From: Marisa cornuarietis
Taxonomy: Eukaryota; Mollusca; Gastropoda; Architaenioglossa; Ampullariidae
DNA: 64,000 nt
Assembly (NCBI GenBank): GCA_004794655.1
Contig: SMMW01000622.1
Location: 496,001-560,000 of the forward strand
Reading direction: 5' to 3'
The translations under genes were made by a program, and so were the position numbers. The notes below the pieces were generated by a model. The model did no database searches, was not told the origin of the DNA, and was given only the letters and a program-made list of their open reading frames with translations. Positions 39,838-50,414 of the stretch are shown here, piece after piece; position 1 is the stretch's first letter; every line of letters begins with the position of its first letter.

Positions 39838-42800
39838 CTTGAAAATCCTAAAAAGAATGGCACAGAAAGATGTGGTAAATATAAGAGATGATGCATATAA
39901 AAAAATCTATTCAGCCATCCACTGATCATTTGTAAGAGAAGTGCAATTTCCAGCACAAAAAATTTCATAAAATTAAAAAGATTTTCTCACATAAAATTGT
40001 TTTAACAAATTATTGGTTTAGGAAAGTGTTAGCTTAAATTTTAAAGGTAAGTTGGTGGCATTTGAGCAATGCATTATAGAATAAAATATACTGCCCTAAA
40101 GATCCGCCAAATAGAATTAAGAAAACAGCAGGTTAAGTGATCCTGATCGAGGTGGTATTGAATCCACATCTGCACATCACTCGCACTGACACTAACAATG
40201 CAATTTGAAAACATTCATTGTCATGAACAATAGCTTTTAATTTTTATAAGGTCTCACTTATGTAACTAAGGCTTGTTTTAGTGATATGGGCATATTCTCA
40301 AAATACTTTTCTTATGAACACATTTAGCATATGGTGTAAGCATTATTACACCTACTTGATTTGCCTTTTGAAATATACTGGACTACACTTTACATCCACT
40401 ATAATCCATAATTTTTATATACAATCTATTAAAAATTATTGAATCATAACGGAAATTGAATAACTTCCCTTAACCCATACAAATAATGGATGAAAACAAA
40501 GAGGAAGATTGAAAAACTGATAAAAACATCAACAAATATCAAGACCATCCAGATGCATAATTGCCAAATAACCATGAAATAAATGTTGCAAAAAATGTTT
40601 CTGACTCTGCAGATAGCAATTTTCCCACTCACTATAGTGCAAAAATCTTCAGGATTCTTGCTAAATTTCATACCCACACCTAATTATGGTCAGTTTTTTT
40701 ATGTTACATTGTGTAGAGAATGTTGTGTAAAGAAAAATTTGCCCCAAATCCTTTGAATACATTAATTTCTTTTCAGTTTACAAAAAAGTGGTGTCTCATG
40801 CAGAAAAGGTTGATTTTTGCATATTTTGATCTAAATTCATAGTTTTATTTTGTTCACATATATTATTTATTTATTATGATTTTTCAAATTAAGCAAACTA
40901 TTTGCATACCAGAGTAGCAATATCAATGTCAAGATGCACATTCGTAAAGAGTTAATAAACAAAGGCACTTCGAAAAACAGAATGCCTAACTAAAACAAGA
41001 GCACAACAAAATATTGCAAGCCTTAGAAACAGGATGTCTAAAAATGTATGTCCATTAACAAAATAACTGAAAATGTTAGTAAACTACACAAATTTTAATG
41101 AAGTGAGTACAAAGTATGTTTTTAGAGACACCACACACATATGCATGCCATAGAAGAATGGCAAAAAGGTTAGGGTGCCCTCTTTTAGGTTCACTGTTCA
41201 ACATCTTGGAAAATATCATCCAAGAAAACCTCCATTCACATCTGAATTTTAACTAAAGCAGCAGTAACAATGACCAGGCTGAGTAGAATTTGGTACATCA
41301 GGTGTATAAATCCCCAATAATTCCCATTCTGTTCTGTGAGTTCTGAGATACAGACCTGTTTGCTGATATAGAAAACATGATCAAGGCATTCATGACATGC
41401 TAATGGAAGCCTAAAACACAAGGCCAACAGCTACATACAAATCAAAGTCAAATCCCTAGAGGTCCCCTCCAAACTCTTTCTGACAACAGTGAAGTAGTGC
41501 AAGTTTGTCATTTGCTCATGTGACCTGGCACAAAACTGTCTAAAACCATCCTTCACTGTACTGAAATCATCATAAAATAGTGGCCTGAAATTACCATGCT
41601 AGACCTTGCCAAAACCCAGAAAAGGCCACTTGTCAGCTGTTGCATCCATGAAATCTCCCAAGCAATCTATGTGGGCCAATAGACTAAATAACAACTGAAA
41701 AATTGCTCTTTGAATTTTTTGTAGTAAACCCTATATTAGGGTTATGACTGTTCATCTTTTATAAGTAAAAACACTGATTACACTTCATTAACTGTCATCT
41801 ATATTAAGAATTACTTTTAGTAAGTGCAATAACATACTGAGTAGACCAATAAGGGGATGAGTACAGCATGTGAAGAAAGGTGAATACAGTATTTGAAGAC
41901 AAATGATGACTCAGGAGATGCTACTAAGACTAGTCGCAAGTACCTGGTTTGTACTCTAATGGGGCACAAGCACCATAATCACATGGTTGTAGTGAAATAC
42001 ACAGATCAAAATCCTCTTGCATAGATATTTAACAATACCTGGGCAAAGTTCAGGGTCCACAATCAACTAGCCGGTAGTTGAAGCCACCATTGAAAGTACA
42101 CAGTAATATCCAGTCAAAGCACCTGTGAAACAGTCAGTGGTAAGACAGTCCACAGATGAACATCAAGAGTTAAAATCAGTGTACAAGTGTCAGAGGCAGT
42201 AAGGCAAGCATGCAGTCATTTAGCTAGCTAAAAGAATGGCTGGGAATAGACTGGAATACCTGGAAATATGCATATATACACAGGTGCATGTGCATATGTG
42301 TGAATTGTGTATAGACAGTGGACATAGCATCTGTAAAGGAGTGGACGTGATTGTGTCATAAAAATAATATCATGCTGTAAATGAACCTTTATATAGCAAG
42401 ATTGAGACCCAAATAAAACCAATCTACAGCATGAGACCAGGTACATAGAACACTACCAGGCACTAGCCGAATGGCTAACAACCACCAGCTAATATATCCT
42501 TCTATTTTATTAGCATTTTATTTGCTGATTTGCATTAAGCAGTCAGCGATGCTCTGAGTACATGGTCATTAGTTACATAGGTTGTGAAAGATTGTGAAGG
42601 AGCCTCATGTGGATATCTGAGTTTGTTTGTTTTTTATTTACAAACGGTGACAAGCATTAAGCAGCTTTATGTTTTCTCATTAATTGCTAATTTTTAAAGT
42701 CCAAAGAAACCAAATACAAAATGTTTAACTTCGACTCCATTAACAACCAAATACTTGTTACTTGTTAGCTGTAAGCCAAGGTATATATACCTCTTCTGAT

Positions 42801-43245
42801 AACAGCCTTATAGTGGTGAATTTATGACTTGACATTTTGAAAAATATTGGTGTTACACAAAAAATATAACAATGTGAAAGATCTAGTAGTGATATTTATG
42901 ACTATGCTTTCACGAGATACTAACATAATTGATGCAAATCATATATCTCCGTCTTTTACCTATAGTGCCTGCATCAGGGGCTGCACTTATGAAGCGAGAT
43001 TAAGTCATTTCCCCTAGGCAAAATCAGGAACTCGATCCGGGGGGGGGGAGCGTCTTGCTTTGTTGTTACAATACTATACAAGATCTCGCTAACACTACTT
43101 TATTATGTTTCTTTACCCCAGGGCACTATCATCACCGCTTTATAACTACGGCTCCTGTGGTAAAACATCTGTGGGGTTTGTACACCGCTTTATAACTTCG
43201 GAAACAAGACGCATTTCCTCGCTTCCCATGTTGCAATAACATATC
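39838..43245. other. Upstream of NTAN1 coding start, no gene recognised
   Basis: Probably a 5' UTR intron of NTAN1, because a splice-acceptor-like sequence precedes the start codon. No ORF or repeat with recognisable similarity was found. Confidence 0.4.
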
Positions 43246-43249
43246 TTCG

Positions 43250-43410
43250 TTTCATTACTATGACCCCAGACACTCCTTCCCCCTTCTTTAGTCCCCACTG
43301 TTTGGAATTCTCTGCGTCTTTCCCTTCGAATTGTATCTACGTTTGAAGTTTTCAAGACAGGCCTCAAAACCCACCTCCTTAAAAGCAACAACATAAAAAA
43401 ATAAGAAAAC
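43250..43410 (+). pseudogene. LINE RT C-terminal fragment
   Basis: Plus-strand reading gives VPTVWNSLRLSLRIVSTFEV followed by FKTGLKTHLLKSN, the WNSLP...FK..LKTHL end of CR1/L2-like LINEs. It is short and isolated. Confidence 0.7.
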
Positions 43411-43514
43411 GTATCGAATAACGGAAGTGCGTCATACATCGGTCAACAATATTGAGCAGAGATCTAAAAAGAGAGGATCAGAGCGAGGCTCGGGAACGAT
43501 CCACATGGGAGTGG

Positions 43515-43670
43515 GTTAATGAGCTGCCTTTAATGATCCGAGTGATATGGATATTTTGGGCGTTTTTTCATCGGCTTTTATTACGTGCGGGTGTGGAGTC
43601 GTGTGCCTTTAATGAACTGGGTGATATGGATATCTTATGTTGGTTTTTTTCGCATCGGTTAAAAAATTAA
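43515..43670. repeat. Imperfect tandem duplication
   Basis: The block TGCCTTTAATGATCCGAGTG ATATGGATATTTTGG with a following TTTTTTCATCGG recurs about 80 bases later as TGCCTTTAATGAACTGGGTG ATATGGATATCTTATG with TTTTTTTCGCATCGG. Two diverged units, function unknown. Confidence 0.7.
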
Positions 43671-44189
43671 TGTGTCCAACTGGGCTAAGCAGACGACAGA
43701 AACGAAGTTACGTCACAGTATCTGCATAGCACCGCCTACTGTACCCCATTTTTCTCTAAATGGCCGTCGACTGTCGAAGAAAAACCCGCTAGCCGATCGT
43801 TACATGGGGATGTACGGGTTAGCTACATACTTCTGTTTAAAATCAGGGCCGCCGAGAGCCAGCACGGGCCCCTGGACAGACGACTTTCCGGGCCCCTTGT
43901 AATTGTAATTGTAAATTATTTTCCGAGTATATAATAATATGTTTACAATTCGATTGTCAATATCTACATTTCATTCAGTAACGAAATATACATTGCAAAC
44001 ATCAGGACAAGTGAACTATTATCTACATCACTACTTGACATAAAATTGTTCACACGTGTGTGATTATAGTAAATGAAGAAAAATGATGTTAAAGGATCAA
44101 ACGTGTAGCAACCCGCTCCATAGAAAACATCCCCAAAGTAAGGAAGGCCTGTTAGGTCAACAGCAATGTCAAAAACTCGACAGATTCGT

Positions 44190-44332
44190 TATACCCCCAT
44201 TAAAAAAAAGTGTTTGCTGCTACGAACAGCAGAGCACATCAGTTATCAACTTATGAGGCAAACACGCAGCACCAATCGAAAGTCCCTTCCTATATTTAAT
44301 TCATTTATTCCTTTAGCAAAACTACGCGCGCG

Positions 44333-44369
<37 letters not shown>

Positions 44370-46597
44370 ACATATATGCTGTTACACACAAACACATAAT
44401 GAACTGAACTGCCGCCTTCAGACTCTCAGAAAGTTTGAATTCCTCCAACTTTTTACCAAGCAAACTCGGTCGACTTCAACCCCCATCAGTCAGTATCAGT
44501 TAATTAAAATACTTGCTCAGTTTTAGAAGACAGTGCAAATGTTTTAAAGACTAATAAGCCAGTGACTGTTGTTAATTTTAATATTTAAGTAGATCAAAGG
44601 GAGAGGGTTTTGTGACATAAAATAGAAATGTTTAGCAAATTTTAGCTGAAAAAAGTTATGCAGTACCAATATAATATGTCATGTTACCTGCTGACTAAAA
44701 ACTTTGTAAGGCTATATTTATGAGCTTTTCTCACAAACTTCATTATCCTCAGTCAATTTGAGACGCTTGCTAGTCACTCTTATCGACACTTATGTTCCTG
44801 CCTTGTCAAATGCTATTTGCCAATAAACAGAAAATCATAGAAGCATAAATTTAAAAACAATTACTGTACTCACCAAACAAACAAAGTGCAGTGTATTTCA
44901 GCTTTTCGAGTCTAGAAGACAGCGTGCGACAGGCAGGAGAGTGCGGTGTGAAAAGATGTTAAACTAAGTGTGCTTTCTAAAGGTCCAAATGTCCAAGCTT
45001 TCTTTGGTCCAAGGACTCCGGCCGATTGAAAGGGATGATCAAGCACACGGCGACTTTACTGCTGACTTGTCTACCTATCTCATAAAAATGTCAGTCTACA
45101 CCTCCAGTTGCTCCAAACCCCGACTATTTAATTCCCATGAAAGTCCGTCCCGTCGAGTCTATGGAGACTATCACCCCCCCCCCTCTCTTTTCGTGTTGTC
45201 AGCAACAATGCATTCCGGCTCATGGACGATGGCCGGCATGGGTGGAACTTGTTGTCATCTCAGTCACTGACCTCTAAACTAAAATCAGGGCCAACATAAT
45301 TTGCCTCTACCTTGATTGTGGGTGTCAAGACAAAGAGCAATTTAATGAAAACGTAGACAAACTAACACTTATGTCATAGCACATCTGTAAACTTTTCTTT
45401 TCCTCCCTTCTTCATCGTGAAACAAATATACGTTACACGTAACTTCTTGAAAACGATATTCAAATATAAAAATGTGATAATTCGAAAAAAAAAATGTCGC
45501 AGCAACTGCAAAACTCAACATACAGCACCATATGTGACAGCTTCCTTGAAGACAACTAGTGCAGGATAAGAAAGAGTCCGAGGTGGCTTTTGGGGACGGA
45601 TTGTGGGTAGATATTATCTCCTTTTTACCGGGAGCTTCGTCGGCAAAGAACAGAACAAAAGAAGGTCGGAGACTGGAAGGAAAGGCAATGACAAGCCGGC
45701 CGATGTGTTATTGCACAGGGCGATGCTGGTACGGCGCGTAGGTGACAACTTTAATTAGTACAGTAGTCCGAGTCCTCCCCTTTCCGGTGACATAACTTTC
45801 CTCCCTACCTCCTATATACCCGCCCATCCACAAACCGCGCACACACCGTCTCTAAACTTTTATCTTTCTCAAGCTAACCTCCTCTTTATTATCCTCTTCC
45901 AGCTCCAAACTTCCAGTGACACCACCAATGCTTTTGCAATAATGTGTTCTATTTTGCTGGCTGCGATAGTATTACAGGATAATATAGTCTCATTATATCA
46001 AGGATCTACTGTGTAGACTAATGTATTTGTTTGTTTGGTGATGGAGAAACGGTTAGAGAAAGTCTCAGTGTTGTTTAGTAACTACGAAATAAAGCAGCCT
46101 TGACATCTCTCGCTTACAGGCTGCAGCACCAGAGGCGGGCCCCCCCCCCTCTCGGTTCACAGAGTGGCCACACATCAGTAACATATCTACCTCTTCACTG
46201 TTAATTCCGATTTGTTTGCAGGGCCCGCCCCCCTCCCTCCGTAGTGGCACATGTGTCCAGCAATTTCAATGCACGAACGTTCTTCTAGACGGTTCACACG
46301 CGATAAAATCTTCAGTGACCAGCGGCCTTCCGCCTCCAGGCTTGTCCAGCGAGAATATGACACCGCTGACTATACACTTCTCACTCCAGGCCCGTCTACC
46401 CCGAATTTGTATACTACAGACTTCAAACTCAACGTCTGCATGTGCAATGCTTGGGTGTTCTGTCCTCAGACCTTTCTTTAAAAGAAAAGAAAAGGAGAAA
46501 TATAGGAAGAAAAAAAAATCCACTGACCAAGGCCGGGCCCCCTTCACAGCCGCGGGCACACCAGACCCCCTTGTCCCCCCTCTCGTCAGGCCTGTTT
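44190..46597. repeat. Dispersed repeat R1, copy 2, without the solo LTR
   Basis: The left part (44190-44850) and right part (about 46076-46597) match 11254-11931 and 13432-13930 in the same orientation. The site where copy 1 holds a solo LTR is empty here (TTGAC at 46100-46104). Between 44850 and 46076 lies about 1.2 kb that copy 1 lacks, either an insertion here or a deletion there. A CA microsatellite lies at about 44336-44368. The middle contains a C-run (45175-45183) and relatively GC-rich sequence. No transposon protein was recognised. Confidence 0.78.
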
Positions 46598-46659
46598 AAA
46601 CTACACACATTAAGCACAAGCACATATAACCACCATGGCAAATCGCTACTACTTCCGGT

Positions 46660-46805
46660 ACAGGAAGAAAGCACCGATCATTTCGCCCCAAAATCATATC
46701 GTTCTAGTCATATCGCCCCGCAGCCTGAGTCCAATCATCCCAGCTCTGTCCATATCGTCCAAACACCAAAAGCCCAATCGTCCCAGGCCCAAAAACCGAA
46801 CTGAT
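46660..46805. repeat. Degenerate short direct repeats of an ATCGYCCC-type word
   Basis: Variants of CATATCGCCCC, CATATCGTCC, CAATCGTCCCAG and CAATCATCCCAG occur every 17-20 bases. The arrangement resembles one arm of the fold-back elements at 24713 and 50675, but with a different word and no inverted partner in the vicinity. Confidence 0.5.
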
Positions 46806-46899
46806 CACTTATGACAAAAATAATTATTACCAACTGAGCCATTCGTTGTTCGGTGGTGTAGGAAGATGTTCGGATTTTGGGGGAGGCGGGGGCAAACTT

Positions 46900-47160
46900 C
46901 ATGCTGACAGTGAGTGACGTTCACATTCTTGATTGTCCCGCCAGTATCTTTTTTGAGGGGGGCGGCTTCCCTCTTGGTTCCTTAAGATACTGAAATGTTC
47001 GAACACTAACAATCGCCTGTTTCAAACAGCCGTGCTAAGACTTTGTTGCCGTTGTCTTAGTTTGATGTGCTATTTATTTTGAATGTGTAGACTTTTGTGT
47101 CTACTCTGCAGTTGAGAAATGCGCTATGGCTATGTAAATCCACATTATTATTATTAACTG
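46900..47160 (+). mobile_element. Possible LINE 3' tail
   Basis: The sequence ends GAAATGCGCTATGGCTATGT followed by AAATCCACATTATTATTATTA. A GCGCTAT-type block before an ATT tail matches the design of CR1/L2-like 3' ends seen elsewhere in this window. No coding part is visible. Confidence 0.45.
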
Positions 47161-48560
47161 ACAACAGTGGTGTCGGTGCACAACTGTTGTAATATGTGCG
47201 TAAAATGGTGTTGAAATAGGCAGCTGCACGCTTGCATAAGTATATAATGTTCCAGACAGTTATGGTCCCTAAAATTGCTCTTGGTGAAGTCTATATATAG
47301 TGGTGGTGTACTGTCCTATGGTTACCAATTACCAATGCCCTCTTGTTGCCCTGTTCCTACATTCTACACATCTATTTAGTTTTTCTAGTTACTTTAATTG
47401 TTGTTCTCTTCGATCATTACAATAATTTTAGTTTGTTTTTCTTTCTAATGTTGTCTTTATAAATCTGTCATTTGTATGGTTTGCCACCATGTCTTGACAG
47501 TTTCTGTATGGTTTAGATTTTTACCTTATTAAGTTTGTCACAGGCTTTCACAAGCGCACCCAACACTCCACTCAGTTGTCCTGAAATAAGCGCGTTCTTT
47601 CGTTCTGAAAAAAGGCAACTATATATCTCTTGCAGGTCATGTCTACTTTTCAAGTATGAAAAAGAATGCCTGTGGTCACAGCACTCTCTGCGTAAAAATA
47701 CACAAAAAAGTATAAAAAAAACCTATCTCAATTTATATTTACTTCCATGGGTTACTCATTGTAGTTACATGACACTCATAACTCTGGATATTGTACTACT
47801 AGAAGATTTTTGTTACCAATCTTGCACAAGTCAGCCAGATCTGAAAAATAATTGAAATTAGTTTGATGCGTACTCACAATATCATTGTTGAACAACGCTC
47901 ACACATGAGGCTGTATTCAGGACACAGTTCCATTCACTGGGGACTGATGATCTCTGAATCTACAAATATATATATACCACGAATATCTTAGAAAAGACAC
48001 CGCCTCTAGGGACAGGGATGCTGCTTCTTCAAGATGGGTGACCGCACCCTCTTTTCTTTGTCACACCGGCTCATTTGACAAAGCCTTCGTGGCTTGCATG
48101 TCCTAGGATTAGTTGCTGCGCCTATTAATTAATGTTATAAAAGGAATTAATAAGCGGAAAAATACTGAAATTCGAATGAATTGTACAAATTCAGGATGCG
48201 AAAAAATGTGGTTACCACACCTTGCTTGGAAGATGCAGCATACACTTCTCTCATACGTAGTCTTGGCACTTCCCGTGTCTCCCTGGGAAGTGAAGCACTG
48301 GCCGGTAAAGGGTAATTATAATTATTGTCCACATCCCCTTCGGCTTCTAGAATCTTCTGAGCTATTTGATTATTCATTTAACAAGTGCAGCTCGGCCCAT
48401 TCACTCCACGGGGAGTTGCTTTCCCTGTCTCCCACTCCTCACTGCAACACTCAACACAGTGGTGAGTATAGATAGCTCTTTTAATCCTGTGCCAGTGCCG
48501 GTAAAGGCCGAATTATACATACTTTGTGATCTTGATAATGTAAACTCTCTGACAGCTGTC
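47161..48560. other. Intergenic stretch without recognised gene
   Basis: Short ORFs on both strands near 48113-48475 show no family resemblance and no supporting exon partners. Nothing else was recognised. Confidence 0.4.
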
Positions 48561-48806
48561 GCTGGTTGGTTGGTTTATTTAGCAGGAAAGTGCTTCCACT
48601 TTTAGGTGATTTTACACTATGGGGAAGAGGGAGCGGGGAGGAAACCAGAGTACCTGGAGAAAACCTTGACTCTCCAGGAAAACCTTGACTCTCCAGGCGT
48701 GTGGACAGGTATCACGTACAGTGTCCTGAGACGATATCTGAACCCCAAGTTTCTCACTGCAGGGGTGATAAGCAAGTGTTTTAACCACTACACTACTGGG
48801 CGCCCC
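48561..48806 (-). mobile_element. tRNA-derived SINE
   Basis: On the minus strand the element starts GGGCGCCCAGTAGTGTAGTG. It has an A-box-like TAGTGTAGTGG (48795-48785) and a B-box-like GGTTCAGATATC (48744-48733), spaced as in a tRNA. Further on it has GTTTTCTCCAGGTACTCTGG and GTTTCCTCCC, a central block common to invertebrate SINEs, and ends in AACC repeats (near 48561-48575). A 20-base block with AACCTTGACTCTCCAGG is duplicated at about 48661-48700. Confidence 0.78.
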
Positions 48807-50243
48807 TCTGCTGTCACTAACCTCATATCATGATCTTCTCTAAGGTATCCCGGCTATGTTCCCCTTTTACCAGGCCCCCATCCATCTCCCTCTCTCTGGG
48901 TGGGCCACAGGGCATATGGTCGCCGTACAACAGATACTCGCGATAGTGGCAGCTTCTCCCCCGCACCTCCCCAGCGTATTTGTGTCTCTCAGGTCCCAAC
49001 TACATGCTACTACTATATATATATATATATAAGCATAAATAAAAACAGTTCAGAAGATACTCAATCTCCGAAGGAATAAAATACCTGGATTTAACAATTT
49101 GTGTAGAGTTTCAATGTTATGTTTAGAGCGCCAGATTGCAAGCTATCCATTCCTTTATAAAAACAGTTCATTGTGTCAGTAAGAATTCAATATAAATGGG
49201 TTTGTCTTTGATCTCTGCCAAAACAAATATAGATAAAATGTTACCCCTTCTTGCCTGCATGAGGTCCTTTCCATCTGCAACCGCCTCCCCCAACTCTGTG
49301 CTAATACTTTGCTGTAAACATTTTTAACTGTCACCTACAAGGTTACTGGTTATTCTTTTTATGGATTTTTGAAAACCTCTTCCTTTTCAGGAGTCACTAT
49401 TTACCTCAATTAGATCACTCAAAGACATTGTTTTCTTCTTTTCATGAACTCTTAGCTTTTAGTTGATTCATGTTTATCATTATATACATTTAAAGAATTC
49501 TTGTTCAGTAATATATGTATAATTATATGTGTTTTAAACCAACAAATATCCAAACCATTATCAAACCAGAATACATCATTTTCTGTCTGTGCAAATCCCA
49601 GGAAAATGATGACCATTCAGAAAACTTTCCTCCCTCTGGCTTCCACATCCCTTTTGACCAAGACACACTGCTTCACCAACAGTTCCTCCCCCCCCCCACC
49701 ACAAAGAAGCTATATTTAGCCTTGCTGATATGCCTTCCACCATGGGGCAGTTGTGCAAGTCTTATACCTGCCTTTTTGTCTCAGCTTTCTTAGCACTACT
49801 TATGTCACTATCCTATGTGAACATTACCCACCTATGTTAACATTGCCCATGTGTTTCACATGGATGGATGAATGCTTTTTGATGTCCTACATAGTTTGAG
49901 AGATGTATGAAGAAGTACAATTTTTGTTTGTTTTTGTATAATTTTATTTTGTCTGATTCTCCTTGCTGTTTACCAGGACTCATTCCTGCATCCCTGATGA
50001 TGCAAGGCATTGAGGAATTTGCATTGGAAAGCAATTGTTTATCAGCATAGACCCTCAAAAGGGACCATATCTGCATTATGTGTGTGCTTTTGTATATTTG
50101 TACAGCAGATTTTTCTCATGTCCAACATAACAAAGATCCAGCAGAATCACACTCAAATTGTCAGACACTACAGAGCATGCTGTATTGTAACTTTTTTAAA
50201 ATGTTATCTTTAAAAAGAAAATATTATCAATATTTCTTGATGA
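48807..50243. other. Downstream flank of DCXR, no gene recognised
   Basis: A TA microsatellite at 49015-49032 and a C-run at 49687-49697 are the only features noticed. Short ORFs have no recognisable similarity. Confidence 0.4.
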
Positions 50244-50249
50244 TTTATT
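50244..50249 (-). terminator. DCXR: Candidate polyadenylation signal of DCXR
   Basis: AATAAA on the minus strand, 62 bases past the DCXR stop codon, a normal distance for a short 3' UTR. The cleavage site was not determined. Confidence 0.5.
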
Positions 50250-50310
50250 TGCAATAATCCTTCTCTATCTCAACATTAAGAGTGAAGCAGTTTTGTTTGC
50301 AGAACAGCAT

Positions 50311-50414
50311 TCAGTTGCATAGCAGACCACCCTCAATAGGCATGCAGATACCATTGATCATAGAAGCTTTATCACTGAGAAGAAACAGGACAGCATTCCG
50401 CACATCTTCTATCT
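50311..50414 (-). CDS. DCXR: DCXR last coding exon
   Basis: 104 bases encode (E)[20 protein letters not shown] and [13 protein letters not shown] followed by TGA at 50313-50311. The terminal EGG tripeptide is conserved in the family. Confidence 0.95.

Noticed and set aside
46216..46599. 127-residue plus-strand ORF
   Set aside because: It falls in dispersed repeat R1, and the homologous stretch at 13550-13930 does not keep the frame.
48113..48475. Possible host exon (120-residue plus-strand ORF or 76-residue minus-strand ORF)
   Set aside because: Neither translation resembles a known family, and no neighbouring exon with matching phase was found.
48733..48806. tRNA gene on the minus strand
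   Set aside because: A and B boxes are present but the arms do not form a full cloverleaf and a SINE body follows.
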